Positions 50,517 through 58,379 of a stretch of 64,000 nt of DNA are shown piece after piece. Location: the NCBI RefSeq assembly GCF_030064065.1, contig NZ_CP125946.1, forward strand, positions 62,001 to 126,000. Reading direction: 5' to 3'. The notes below the pieces were generated by a model, which did not search any database, was not told the origin of the DNA, and worked only from the letters and a program-made list of their open reading frames with translations. The stretch's first letter is position 1. Each line of letters opens with the position of its first letter. The position numbers were made by a program, and so were the translations under genes. This DNA is from Rothia sp. SD9660Na. Lineage in GTDB: Bacteria; Actinomycetota; Actinomycetes; Actinomycetales; Micrococcaceae.

Positions 50517-50541
50517 CCCCCTACAGCAAGGAGAAACACCC

Positions 50542-51324
50542 GTGACTACCTACGAGAACATTCTGGTTGAAACCCGCGGCCGGGTAGGGCTGATTACCCT
50601 CAACCGCCCCAAGGCCCTCAACGCCCTCAACGATGCCACCATGCGCGAGGTTGTTGCCGCCGCAACCGACTTCGACCGCTCGCCTGAGGTGGGGGCTATC
50701 GTCCTGACTGGTAGCGAAAAAGCGTTTGCCGCTGGCGCCGATATCAAGGAGATGTCGTCCCAGACCTACGCCAGCATGTACGCGGCCGACTGGTTTGCCC
50801 ACTGGGACAACCTCACCCGCCTGCGCACCCCCATCGTGGCTGCCGTCAACGGCTACGCCCTGGGCGGCGGGTGCGAACTGGCCATGATGGCCGACATGCT
50901 GGTTGCCGGGCCTTCCACCAAGTTCGGCCAGCCCGAAATCAACCTGGGGGTTATCCCCGGCATGGGCGGCTCCCAGCGTCTTATTACCCGTGCTGTGGGC
51001 AAGGCTAAGGCCATGGACCTCTGCCTGACCGGGCGCTTTATGGGGGCGGACGAAGCCGAGCGGGCAGGGCTGGTATCGCGCCTGGTGGAGCAGGACGCAG
51101 ACATCCTCCCCACTGCCCTTGAGATGGCGGAGGTAATTGCCTCTAAGTCTAAGTTTGTGGCCCAGGTCTGCAAGGAGGCTGTTAATGCCGCCTTTGAGAC
51201 CACCCTGACCCAGGGGGTTGCTTTTGAGCGCCGCACCTTCCACGCTCTTTTTGCAACCGAGGACCAGAAAGAGGGCATGGCTGCCTTCGTTGAGAAACGG
51301 GAGGCTGATTTTAAGCACCGCTAA
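50542..51324 (+). CDS. echA: Enoyl-CoA hydratase
   Basis: A 260-residue crotonase that hydrates enoyl-CoA thioesters. Motifs are [20 protein letters not shown], the first oxyanion segment [16 protein letters not shown] near residue 65, the second [20 protein letters not shown], and the catalytic glutamates in [26 protein letters not shown] lies eight bases before the GTG, which fixes the start; the upstream in-frame extension belongs to mmsB. Its position after mmsB suggests the methacrylyl-CoA hydratase of valine degradation, but a PaaF-type role for phenylacetate is possible, as paa relics follow. Confidence 0.88.
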   Translation: MTTYENILVETRGRVGLITLNRPKALNALNDATMREVVAAATDFDRSPEVGAIVLTGSEKAFAAGADIKEMSSQTYASMYAADWFAHWDNLTRLRTPIVAAVNGYALGGGCELAMMADMLVAGPSTKFGQPEINLGVIPGMGGSQRLITRAVGKAKAMDLCLTGRFMGADEAERAGLVSRLVEQDADILPTALEMAEVIASKSKFVAQVCKEAVNAAFETTLTQGVAFERRTFHALFATEDQKEGMAAFVEKREADFKHR

Positions 51325-51368
51325 AGTGTTGCGCGTCTCATCAAAGTGTGGCACAGTTGGGTTGAGTG

Positions 51369-51394
51369 AATAACTGACCAAATGGTCACTAAAT
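51369..51394. promoter_or_regulatory. PaaR-type operator before paaI
   Basis: AATAACTGACCAAATGGTCA contains the inverted repeat TGACCA-AA-TGGTCA. The left nine bases and the GGTCA core recur in the site at 55079 (reverse strand). It lies 15 bases before the paaI relic start, so it is probably bound by the TetR protein at 52483. Confidence 0.65.
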
Positions 51395-51408
51395 ACTTTG
51401 GAGGCACA

Positions 51409-51698
51409 GTGAGCGTAACCCACCCCATGCTTGAACGCAATCACGCCAGCGACTGGATGGGCATTCGCGTGCTCACCGCCCAGAGCATCACTGTGGGGCG
51501 GCAGGCGTCGACGTTAACTACATCGCCTCAGCCTACGAAGGGCAAACCCTACGAGCAGAAGCGAACCTCACAGCACAGTACGGGCGCAACAGCATCGTTG
51601 ATGTGACCGCCACCTGCGGAGACAAACTCATCGCCGAGTTCCGCGGTCGTGGCCGCTCCATCAAGCCCCCAACAGCCACGGAAGGACACCAGGCATGA
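51409..51698 (+). pseudogene. paaI: Phenylacetate-pathway thioesterase PaaI, internal deletion
   Basis: The first frame from a GTG with GGAGG upstream gives the PaaI N-terminus MLERNHASDWMGIRVLTAQS. It then breaks; the C-terminal half continues in another frame as AGVDVNYIASAYEGQTLRAE, ANLTAQYGRNSIVDVTATCG, KLIAEFRGRGRSI. The hot-dog core helix with the catalytic Asp and HGG motif (~45 residues) is deleted. Its stop overlaps the paaK start by ATGA. Confidence 0.8.
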
Positions 51699-52417
51699 GT
51701 ACCTACAAGGCCCCCTCTTGCAGCGTAGAAAACCCCTACACCCCGGCCCCTCGAGCCGCAGACCCCGGCGCTCCGGACCCCGAGGAGCTGATGAGTCGCG
51801 ACCAGATTGAGGCCCTCCAGTTCGAGCGCCTGCGCTGGACCCTGCACTACGCCTACGAAAACGTGCCCGCCTACAAGGTACACAACGCCTACGGCTACGG
51901 CCTCTTCACCGGCGGCCTGGGTGCCCACTACGGTGCTGAACATCTGGGTGCGGCCGTCATTCCTATGTCTGGCGGCCAGACCGAAAAGCAGGTTCAGCTC
52001 ATTCGCGACTTTGAGCCCGATGCGATTCTCTCCACCCCCACCTACCTGCTGACCATCGCCGACGCCTTCCGCAAGCTGGGCATTGACCCCAAGGAAACCT
52101 CTCTCAAGACCGCTGTGCTGGGTGCTGAGCCCTGGACCCAAGAAATGCGCCGCGAAATTATCGACCCCTTCGATGACACCGTGCTCGATCTAGGCTGCCC
52201 CGGCCGCATGGATGAGATGACTGTGCGCATCTAACGCCGCGAAGAGTTCACCCTAGAAGCCGCCGAAGAGGCCGGTAAGCGTCTGCTGCACGATATCAAG
52301 ACCAAGATTGGTTCTACCTGCCGTATCGAGGTGCTGGACCCGGACGTCCTGCCCCGCTCCGTCGGCAAGATCCGCCGTATCTACGACTACCGCAACAAGC
52401 CCAAGGGCAACGAATAA
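51695..52417 (+). pseudogene. paaK: Phenylacetate-CoA ligase PaaK, deletion and internal stop
   Basis: The N-terminus (LMSRDQIEALQFERLRWTLH, YAYENVPAYK) is joined directly to a later block (VHNAYGYGLFTGGLGAHYGA, EHLGAAVIPMSGGQTEKQVQ), losing the ATP-loop region. A second jump joins DTVLDLGC to PGRMDEMTVRI, followed by an in-frame TAA at 52231; the C-terminal domain continues beyond as REEFTLEAAEEAGKRLLHDI and LPRSVGKIRRIYDYRNKPKG. About 240 of ~430 residues remain. The gene cannot make an active ligase. Confidence 0.85.
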
Positions 52418-52482
52418 ACCTACTCGCCTGCGGGCAGGTTTGTTAGCATGTAGGGGGCTCCCTACCCGTGTGTGAGAGGAAG

Positions 52483-53100
52483 ATGCTGTTGAGCACTCAG
52501 TCCCAGCCCGCCAAGCGCGGCCGCCCCGGCTATGACCGCCAAGAGGTGCTGCGCCTGGCCGTAGAGGTCTTCAACGAGCACGGCTACGACGCCACCAGCA
52601 TGGACATGCTCGCCAAGCGCCTGGGGCTGACCAAGAGCGCTATCTACCACCACGTGGCCAGCAAAGAAGAGATTTTACGCATCGCCCTCGACCGTGCTCT
52701 CGACGCCCTTGACGAGGTGTTTGAGGCTGGCGAGAGTTTAGAGGCGGACGCCCGCGAGCGGCTTGAATTTGTGGTGCGCCAGACCGTGTTTGTGCTGGCT
52801 GAGCACCTACCCTATGTGACCCTACTGCTGCGTTTGCGCGGTAATTCCCCGGCCCAGCAGGCTGCTCTCGATAAGCGCCGGGCCCTGACCGGCCGCCTGG
52901 CGGCCCTGGTGGATGCTGCCCAGCAGGCTGAGCAGGTGCGGCAGAGCGCGGACGCCCGCACCCTGGCCCGCTTGATTTTCGGCATGATTAACTCCCTGGC
53001 GGTCTGGTACGACCCGGCCCGCGGCGGCGACGTTGAGGCCCTGGCCGATACGGTCGTCGATATGGCCTTTCGGGGAATTGCGGCAGGCCCCCGCCCCTAG
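52483..53100 (+). CDS. paaR: TetR-family regulator, PaaR-like
   Basis: A 205-residue TetR repressor that in intact actinobacterial paa clusters controls phenylacetate catabolism. HTH: VEVFNEHGYDATSMDMLAKR, LGLTKSAIYHHVASKEEILR. The C-terminal domain is complete. ATG at 52483 is chosen, with GAGAGGA just upstream; an in-frame GTG lies 15 bases earlier. It follows the paaK relic. Although nearly every paa enzyme here is broken, the regulator and two matching operators are intact. Confidence 0.8.
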   Translation: MLLSTQSQPAKRGRPGYDRQEVLRLAVEVFNEHGYDATSMDMLAKRLGLTKSAIYHHVASKEEILRIALDRALDALDEVFEAGESLEADARERLEFVVRQTVFVLAEHLPYVTLLLRLRGNSPAQQAALDKRRALTGRLAALVDAAQQAEQVRQSADARTLARLIFGMINSLAVWYDPARGGDVEALADTVVDMAFRGIAAGPRP

Positions 53101-53125
53101 ATGCGGTGCAGGGTATCGTAGACCT

Positions 53126-53818
53126 ATGACTGAAACTCACTCCGCACTTACCTTTCCTGGCCTAAGCCCGGTGGGGGCGCGCGTCCGCTCCACTAATCGC
53201 GGGGCAGAAATGCCCAGCCCTACAGGTAAGGGAACGACCGGCATTAATAAGCAGCCGGTAGATTCGCTGGAGGTTTTTGCCCCGGCGCCCGGCTATGGCA
53301 ACGGCTCTGGTGTGAGCGGGGATTTTGTGGGAGATGCCAAGCACCACGGCGGTGCTGACAAGGCGGTTTATGCCTTTGCCCGGGAAGAATTGGATTACTG
53401 GGCCGAGCGCTTAGGTGCCCCCTTGGCTGACGGGCAGTTCGGTGAGAACCTGACCACCGAGGGTATTACCTGGAGCCGGGTTCTTATCAACCAGCGCCTG
53501 GCGGTGGGCACGGCCGTGCTTGAGGTGTCGGTGCCGCGCCAGCCTTGCCGCACCTTTGCCGACTGGCTGGGTCAAAAAGGCTGGGTAAAGACCTTTACTG
53601 AGCGTCAGGAGGCCGGCGCCTACTTGCGCGTTATCCAGCCCGGCACCGTCACGGCCGGGGATACTATTACTTTTCTGCCTGCCCCCAATCATGCGGTGAC
53701 TATGGGGCAGGCCTTTGCGGCCGCTATGGGTGATCGTGCCGCCATGCAGGCCGTGGTAGAAGCAGGCTGCTACCCGCCTTTCTACCACGACCGGCTACTG
53801 GCTAAGCTGGGGTGCTAG
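53126..53818 (+). CDS. MOSC-domain protein (YiiM-like)
   Basis: A 230-residue MOSC-domain protein. These use a conserved cysteine in molybdenum-cofactor sulfur chemistry or detoxification of N-hydroxylated compounds. The domain features are FVGDAKHHGGADKAVYAFAR near the start, the PLADGQFGENLTTEGI segment, VLEVSVPRQPCRTFADWLGQ with the candidate catalytic cysteine, and AGAYLRVIQPGTVTAGD. The ATG lies a few bases after TAGACC, suggesting leaderless expression; the longer frame from 53033 overlaps paaR. Confidence 0.85.
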   Translation: MTETHSALTFPGLSPVGARVRSTNRGAEMPSPTGKGTTGINKQPVDSLEVFAPAPGYGNGSGVSGDFVGDAKHHGGADKAVYAFAREELDYWAERLGAPLADGQFGENLTTEGITWSRVLINQRLAVGTAVLEVSVPRQPCRTFADWLGQKGWVKTFTERQEAGAYLRVIQPGTVTAGDTITFLPAPNHAVTMGQAFAAAMGDRAAMQAVVEAGCYPPFYHDRLLAKLGC

Positions 53819-53823
53819 CTGGC

Positions 53824-54063
53824 TCATCTGCCTACTTCATGTGGTTTATTTTTTGACTTAGCCTTTGATACGAAAAATGCTATAAGCCATAAAATTCCGG
53901 TTATTGCGGCCATGAGGAAGCCCATGAGAGTAAGACCTGCGGCGCCTATGTTTGGGTCAGAAGACCCCAGGATATCAGCCTCTATAAATATCCAAATGTA
54001 GCCACAGATTCCTGCTAATAGGCATATAAAAAATATAGATAGTAATATTTTACGAGTTTTCAA
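53824..54063 (-). CDS. Small membrane protein downstream of broken phospholipase A2
   Basis: A 79-residue protein with two hydrophobic helices (ILLSIFFICLLAGICGYIWI and AAGLTLMGFLMAAITGILWL) and a basic C-terminus. The TTG at 54063, two bases after the upstream gene's stop and with GGAG eight bases before, is preferred over an ATG at 54099 inside that gene. Its low GC and position match the small membrane proteins of the Rhs cassettes, so an immunity role against the phospholipase is conceivable. No family recognised. Confidence 0.55.
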   Translation of the reverse strand: MKTRKILLSIFFICLLAGICGYIWIFIEADILGSSDPNIGAAGLTLMGFLMAAITGILWLIAFFVSKAKSKNKPHEVGR

Positions 54064-54065
54064 AT

Positions 54066-54712
54066 TTACCCAGCTCCTGTGCCCTTGTAAAATTTCCATC
54101 CGAATGCTCTAACAAAATTGTAGTATGTATCTGCAATCCTGTGGCATGCGGTGCGCTTAATTCCTGTGTAGACGCGATTACACTCTGTGTAAAGTTGGCT
54201 ATGAAAAAAGAGGTCGCAGTCAGCACGGCTTACTGGGCTAAAACTGGCATAGCAAGCATCATGATTATTGCAGGCTGGCCTAAAATTTGCCTTCCAATAG
54301 AATCAGGGGAAGCAGTGCATCCATTGGGTTGCTAGCTAGCAAATGCTTCGAGTGTCGGCCTGGGGTTGAAGGCTGCCCCTGGGGATTCATAATCAACAGA
54401 GCGAGTAGCATCTATCATGGAAACTATTTGGTTGATATCACTTTCTGTCGCTATTTCGTTAAGAGCCAGAATTTCTTCGGGAGTAAATTCTTCATGGAGG
54501 ATTTTATAATTTGGAGGGGTAATGTTTGATAGAGAATCTTTACTCGCCTCGGCAACGACATAATATTCCGCATGAATTATGGATTGTTCGCTTGACATGA
54601 ACGGCAAGGTTGAAGATGTGGTGGTATTTGTGCTCGCAAATGATACTGTGGGAAGCGCAATAGTTGCAATACAAGCTGGGGTAAGAGCTTTGTTGAATGA
54701 TGTAAATTTCAT
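54066..54712 (-). pseudogene. Secreted phospholipase A2, frameshifted
   Basis: The first frame (54712-54332) has an export signal (TPACIATIALPTVSFAS) and a ~95-residue propeptide-like region. Two frame changes near 54310-54330 follow (the second frame gives GCTASPDSIG-like sequence), and then the phospholipase A2 core: ANFRPACNNHDACYASFSPV with the catalytic His-Asp, DCDLFFHSQLYTECNRVYTG, and YYNFVRAFGWKFYKGTGAG before the stop. The paired cysteines and HDxCY motif are characteristic. All essential residues survive, so inactivation is by small indels and may be recent, or a sequencing error. Confidence 0.7.
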
Positions 54713-54847
54713 GGGATAGTCTCCTTGAGTGCTTGGCCAGTCATCTTTGACTGAGACTTGGGGGTCAAGAACGATAATTGTAGAAAAATTCTATCATTTC
54801 AATATTTGGGCAAGCAAGACTTTTTGTAAATTATTTTTTTTGAATAC

Positions 54848-55047
54848 CTACAGGTCAGAAGCGAACTGGTCGCCGATGGCTAGCTCGGCTAGGGACTTGC
54901 GGAGGGGAGCACCCCCTCGCCCGACTCTACCTGGGCGCGGGCGACGGTTGCGGCGTCCGCCCCGGGGTGCTACACCCCGGTCAGGGCAGTGAGCTTATTG
55001 GGGGAGCCCTTGATGAAGCTGGGGACCGGTGCGGGGGTGCTCGTCAT
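54848..55047 (-). pseudogene. paaZ: PaaZ (oxepin-CoA hydrolase/aldehyde dehydrogenase) relic
   Basis: An ATG with AAGGA upstream opens a frame MTSTPAPVPS that runs into SPNKLTALTG, then a stop. Other frames continue with GADAATVARAQVESGEG and PLRKSLAELAIGDQFASDL. The SPxxLTALTG...RKSLAEL.IGDQ pattern is the hinge between the aldehyde dehydrogenase and MaoC domains of PaaZ. The whole ~500-residue dehydrogenase domain has been deleted and the hydratase domain is cut off. A PaaR-type operator lies 32 bases upstream. Confidence 0.6.
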
Positions 55048-55078
55048 TGAGAAATCCTTACTGTTGGGAAGCCCGGAA

Positions 55079-55103
55079 ATAAATGACCGAGCGTTCAGTT
55101 ATT
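55079..55103. promoter_or_regulatory. PaaR-type operator between divergent relics
   Basis: Read on the minus strand, AATAACTGAACGCTCGGTCA shares its first nine bases and GGTCA core, at the same spacing, with the site at 51369. It lies between the divergent paaZ and thioesterase relics. Confidence 0.65.
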
Positions 55104-55142
55104 GGTATAAACTATAGTTCACATCACAGGTGAGGAAAAGCC

Positions 55143-55350
55143 TTGCACCCCTTGGGGAACAGGGCGGAAAGGACGCTCATGGGCGAGCAGGTGCTCGAAG
55201 AGTCCGCCGAGCGGGTCGTGGCCACCACGCCGGTGGAGGGCAACCGCCATTCACCTGGGCCGTTCCCTGACCACCCACGAGGTCATCATCACCCACGAGG
55301 ACACAGGGGTGCACCTGTACACCCTGCGCATAACCAACTTCATCAAGTAG
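55143..55350 (+). pseudogene. Hot-dog thioesterase relic
   Basis: The first frame has GEQVLEESAERVVATTPVEG, the N-terminal strand of a hot-dog acyl-CoA thioesterase. It is joined with a frame change to AIHLGRSLTTHEVIITHEDT and LYTLRITNFIK, the family's C-terminus. The central helix with the catalytic residue (~65 residues) is deleted. It is divergent from the paaZ relic across a PaaR-type site. Confidence 0.7.
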
Positions 55351-55367
55351 GTACTACCATCTAGCTC

Positions 55368-55397
55368 GAAAAAACCCGCGGACTACGTGGGTTTTTG
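55368..55397 (+). terminator. Terminator after the thioesterase relic
   Basis: AAAAACCCGC and GTGGGTTTTT pair around GGACTAC, with the T-run formed by the arm itself. Confidence 0.75.
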
Positions 55398-55426
55398 ATT
55401 CAGATGGCACCTTCCGGAGGGGGTGG

Positions 55427-55446
55427 TGTGGTGTGGTGTGGTGTGG
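55427..55446. repeat. Pentanucleotide repeat TGTGG x4
   Basis: Four exact tandem copies of TGTGG lie about 115 bases upstream of the htaA-like start, in non-coding DNA. Such tracts can change copy number by slippage; effect on the promoter is not known. Confidence 0.7.
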
Positions 55447-55521
55447 CTGGAAAAAATTAAGTCATATTTTTATGATTTAAATCGACTACATGCTTGCTAT
55501 TAGCTAACACTCTCACTATGG

Positions 55522-55540
55522 TTAGGTTATCCTAATTAAT
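55522..55540. promoter_or_regulatory. DtxR/IdeR iron box
   Basis: TTAGGTTATCCTAATTAAT matches the DtxR consensus TWAGGTTAGSCTAACCTWA in its first half and CTAA core. It lies 20 bases before the start of an HtaA-type haem protein, the class of gene DtxR represses under iron sufficiency. Confidence 0.75.
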
Positions 55541-55559
55541 TTTAGAGATGGAGTGATCC

Positions 55560-57824
55560 ATGCCTACACACACCATAGTGACCAAGAACCTTGCCCTTGC
55601 GGCTATAGCCTTTCCCCTCATCGCAGGCGCACCCCAGGCAACTTTCGCCTACCCGGATACCGCACCTGTGCTCACCACCTTAGCGACCTCAGAAGAACAG
55701 CAAACAAACCTCTCACTGAACTGGGGCATCCGACCCTCCTTCGTCAGCTATCTTGGCGGACACTACGCACTCAGCGAAGGAGCCAGCGAACACAACGGCA
55801 CCTACTCCTTCCCCGTACAAGAGGCACAGGGCAACGAGCAACACCTTGAAATCAAGGCCGCGGGAAAAGTCCAATTTGCAGAGTACTGCGAAGACCGCAA
55901 TAATACAGACACCTGTAAACTCGACCTCACCTTCTCGAACCCCAAGATCATTCTCGACGCTAACGGAGAATCATCGCTTACCTACACAGTACGAACTCGC
56001 AACTACTCCAGCGGCAAAATTGAAGGCCCCCACGAAGTCAAAATGGCAACCCTGGATCTACGCGGGGCAAGTCAAACTGATCACAGCAACGGAACCGTTA
56101 CCTGGAAAAATATTGGCGCCAACCTCACCGAGGACGGCGCACACGCCTTCTCAAACTTCTATGACCCGGGTACAGCTCTAGATGCCCTAGAAATTACTTA
56201 TAGCGGCCCCGTGCTAGATGTTGATGCTTCTCCGTTCACAGTCAAAGAATCTTGGAATACCGGATTTGAATACGACAAGGTCCATAAACTGTACGATATG
56301 GGTGGAAAACTGGTTCATCTGGGGGTAAACACCTATGACCCGGCCGTTCCTGCCGCCACTGTCATCGATGCTAGGACCTTGGAGCCGCTCTCTGTAACAA
56401 CTGAACTACCGGTTAACGGCTACCTAGCGGCAGCAGCAGATACAGCTACCGGAGCTCTATATATCTACAACCAAGACCAGCAATCCATTGAGAAGTATAG
56501 ACTCAACGGTGAAAATAAGCTGGTTCTCGTGGAGACCATCGCATCGGTTGATACAAGCGGACTTACAGTGATGGCACTTGGTTATAACCCCCACAGCAAA
56601 GCTCTAGGGCTGCTGGCCCTCGACGGGAAAGGTAGCGGTAACTTCACCTTCATTGACCAAGAAGGTACCGTAACGCAACAAAATCTTCCAGATCCGCTTG
56701 AGATTTCACCTACCTTAAAAACAGCCTCTGTCCAAGATGCTGTCTATCGATCAAACTATTATGGGGAAACCTACTCCTTCCTTCGTCCTGGTCGTGTTCT
56801 TGAGCCCCTGGCTAACGGTTCGTTTGTGTGGGCTCCAGCAAGTACCGCCCAATACTCCAGCGGTACCCCCATCATGCGAGGCTACCTCCTACAGTTTTCC
56901 CCACAGGGGGTGCAGGAAATCACTCAGACCATCCCGACTGACGGTACCGGGGCAGACATGCGCTCAATCAAGGTAGCAGGCGACTACCTGATGCAATGGA
57001 ACCAGAACTACGGAGAAAGATCTAAAGTTCGAATCCTCAAAGCGAATGGCCAAGATTTTGACCTTGTCTATGAAGCAAGCCAGTTACCCCACGGCATTTC
57101 GAGTATCTCAGGTATGACTTTTGACGGTGAGCACTTTATTGTTCTCGATGCAGACACAGGTAAGGTTCACTGGCTTGATGAGAGCTTCAACCTGGTCTAT
57201 GAGATGTCCATTGCAAACACCAAAAATAGTAACCAGAACGTTCCCTTGCTGCTAGAAACGGCCACACGTGATCTTATTCTGCCTACCGTGGTTGAAGATT
57301 CAGAAACCTACAGGGAAATCACCCATCTGGTGCGTCTTGAACGTTATGTTCGAGCTACGACACCGGACGATGAGGTTGAGCCAAATATTCCTCGGGATAT
57401 AGTGCCGACCCCTCTTCCTAAAGAACCTGCCCCTACTCCGGGTACCCCAGAGGAACCTGCTCCTACCCCCGCCCCTGAGGAGCCTACGCCTACACCGGAT
57501 GCTTCGGAAGAGGCCACCCCCGCTCCTGCAGATCCTGAAGAAGTAGAAACTACCCCTGTTCCTGCAGAGCCTCTTTCTACGCCGAATCAGACTGCACCTG
57601 CAGATTCTGCGTCCGTGATAGCTCTACAGCCGTCACCGGCCGCAGCGCAGACCGGTGGTGTAAAAACAACCGCAACAACCCCGTCGTCTCGTACAGAGTC
57701 TGCTACCTCTTCATCTCGTCTAGCTCATACTGGAGCAAGCTCCATAGCTTTGGTTGCTGTCGTTGGCTGCGTGGTAACAGGGCTGGGCCTGGCAATCATC
57801 TACCGTAGGCAGCGTAGCGAGTAG
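55560..57824 (+). CDS. HtaA-like haem-binding surface protein with LAHTG sorting signal
   Basis: A 754-residue secreted, wall-anchored protein. A signal peptide (residues ~1-30, ending ATFA) precedes an HtaA-type domain at ~45-235 (LNWGIRPSFVSYLGGHYALS near its start, then TYSFP and the DPGTALDALEITYSG end), a class that takes up haem in corynebacteria. Residues ~240-600 look like a beta-propeller (repeats with YDMGGKLVHLGVNTYDPA, FDGEHFIVLDADTGKVHWLD). A Pro/Glu/Thr-rich wall-spanning stretch (~610-700) leads to LAHTG, a class E sortase motif (LAxTG), a membrane helix and a basic tail. An iron box precedes it. The combination of HtaA and propeller is not one I know as standard. Confidence 0.8.
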   Translation: MPTHTIVTKNLALAAIAFPLIAGAPQATFAYPDTAPVLTTLATSEEQQTNLSLNWGIRPSFVSYLGGHYALSEGASEHNGTYSFPVQEAQGNEQHLEIKAAGKVQFAEYCEDRNNTDTCKLDLTFSNPKIILDANGESSLTYTVRTRNYSSGKIEGPHEVKMATLDLRGASQTDHSNGTVTWKNIGANLTEDGAHAFSNFYDPGTALDALEITYSGPVLDVDASPFTVKESWNTGFEYDKVHKLYDMGGKLVHLGVNTYDPAVPAATVIDARTLEPLSVTTELPVNGYLAAAADTATGALYIYNQDQQSIEKYRLNGENKLVLVETIASVDTSGLTVMALGYNPHSKALGLLALDGKGSGNFTFIDQEGTVTQQNLPDPLEISPTLKTASVQDAVYRSNYYGETYSFLRPGRVLEPLANGSFVWAPASTAQYSSGTPIMRGYLLQFSPQGVQEITQTIPTDGTGADMRSIKVAGDYLMQWNQNYGERSKVRILKANGQDFDLVYEASQLPHGISSISGMTFDGEHFIVLDADTGKVHWLDESFNLVYEMSIANTKNSNQNVPLLLETATRDLILPTVVEDSETYREITHLVRLERYVRATTPDDEVEPNIPRDIVPTPLPKEPAPTPGTPEEPAPTPAPEEPTPTPDASEEATPAPADPEEVETTPVPAEPLSTPNQTAPADSASVIALQPSPAAAQTGGVKTTATTPSSRTESATSSSRLAHTGASSIALVAVVGCVVTGLGLAIIYRRQRSE

Positions 57825-57857
57825 GTATTTGCTATCTACTGTATAAACATTAAGAAC

Positions 57858-57898
57858 GTGCCGCACTAGTAGGCCCTAAAACCCTACTGGTGCGGCAC
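57858..57898. terminator. Bidirectional hairpin after the htaA-like gene
   Basis: GTGCCGCACTAGTAGG pairs with CCTACTGGTGCGGCAC (one mismatch). It lies between the convergent htaA-like gene and the dehydrogenase relic. Confidence 0.75.
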
Positions 57899-57913
57899 TG
57901 GTGATAATTTGAC

Positions 57914-58156
57914 CTAGCTGTAGTCATAGAAACCCTTGCCGCTCTTACGGCCCAGCTCCCCGCGGGCCACCATGTCGCGCATGAGCTGCGGCGGGGCAAA
58001 CCGCTCACCCAGCTGCGACTCAAGATACTCAGCAATGCTGAGGCGGACGTCCAGCCCCACCACATCGGTCAGGGCCAGGGGGCCAATGGGGAACTTGTAG
58101 CCCAGCACCATGGCGTTATCGATATCCTCAGGGCTGGCTACACCCTCCTCAACCAT
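57914..58156 (-). pseudogene. 3-hydroxyacyl-CoA dehydrogenase, C-terminal fragment (PaaH-like)
   Basis: Eighty codons of the helical C-terminal domain of a 3-hydroxybutyryl-/adipyl-CoA dehydrogenase: MVEEGVASPEDIDNAMVLGY, FPIGPLALTDVVGLDVRLSI, and ELGRKSGKGFYDYS at the end. The NAD-binding domain and catalytic histidine region are missing. It is truncated at the same point as the divergent AraC fragment. It fits the PaaH step of phenylacetate catabolism. Confidence 0.8.
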
Positions 58157-58157
58157 G

Positions 58158-58244
58158 TTTGATCCCTCGCATGTGAGTAAGGCTTTTAAGGCTGAATACG
58201 GTGAATCGCCCTCGGCTTACCGGGCGAGAGTGCTGGCTAGCTAG
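58158..58244 (+). pseudogene. AraC-family regulator, C-terminal fragment
   Basis: Twenty-eight codons read FDPSHVSKAFKAEYGESPSA and then YRARVLAS before TAG, the last helix-turn-helix of an AraC/XylS regulator (F.D.SH.S.AFK..YG.SP..YR pattern). Everything upstream is gone. It abuts the dehydrogenase fragment head to head. Confidence 0.7.
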
Positions 58245-58248
58245 CCTG

Positions 58249-58300
58249 TCGAAAAGTGCAACTGCCGTATGCAAAGTGACGGGCACTTGCACTTTTTCGA
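58249..58300. repeat. Long near-perfect inverted repeat
   Basis: TCGAAAAGTGCAACTGCCGT pairs with ACGGGCACTTGCACTTTTTC with a few bulges. It begins five bases after the AraC relic and ends 80 bases before the LLM oxidoreductase gene; a terminator is likely. Confidence 0.65.
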
Positions 58301-58379
58301 TGGCATCTCCCTATCGCCTGTAATGCTTTCCTGGTAAAGTAATTCCTGTAAGGGAAATCAACCTGAAAGGCATACAATC

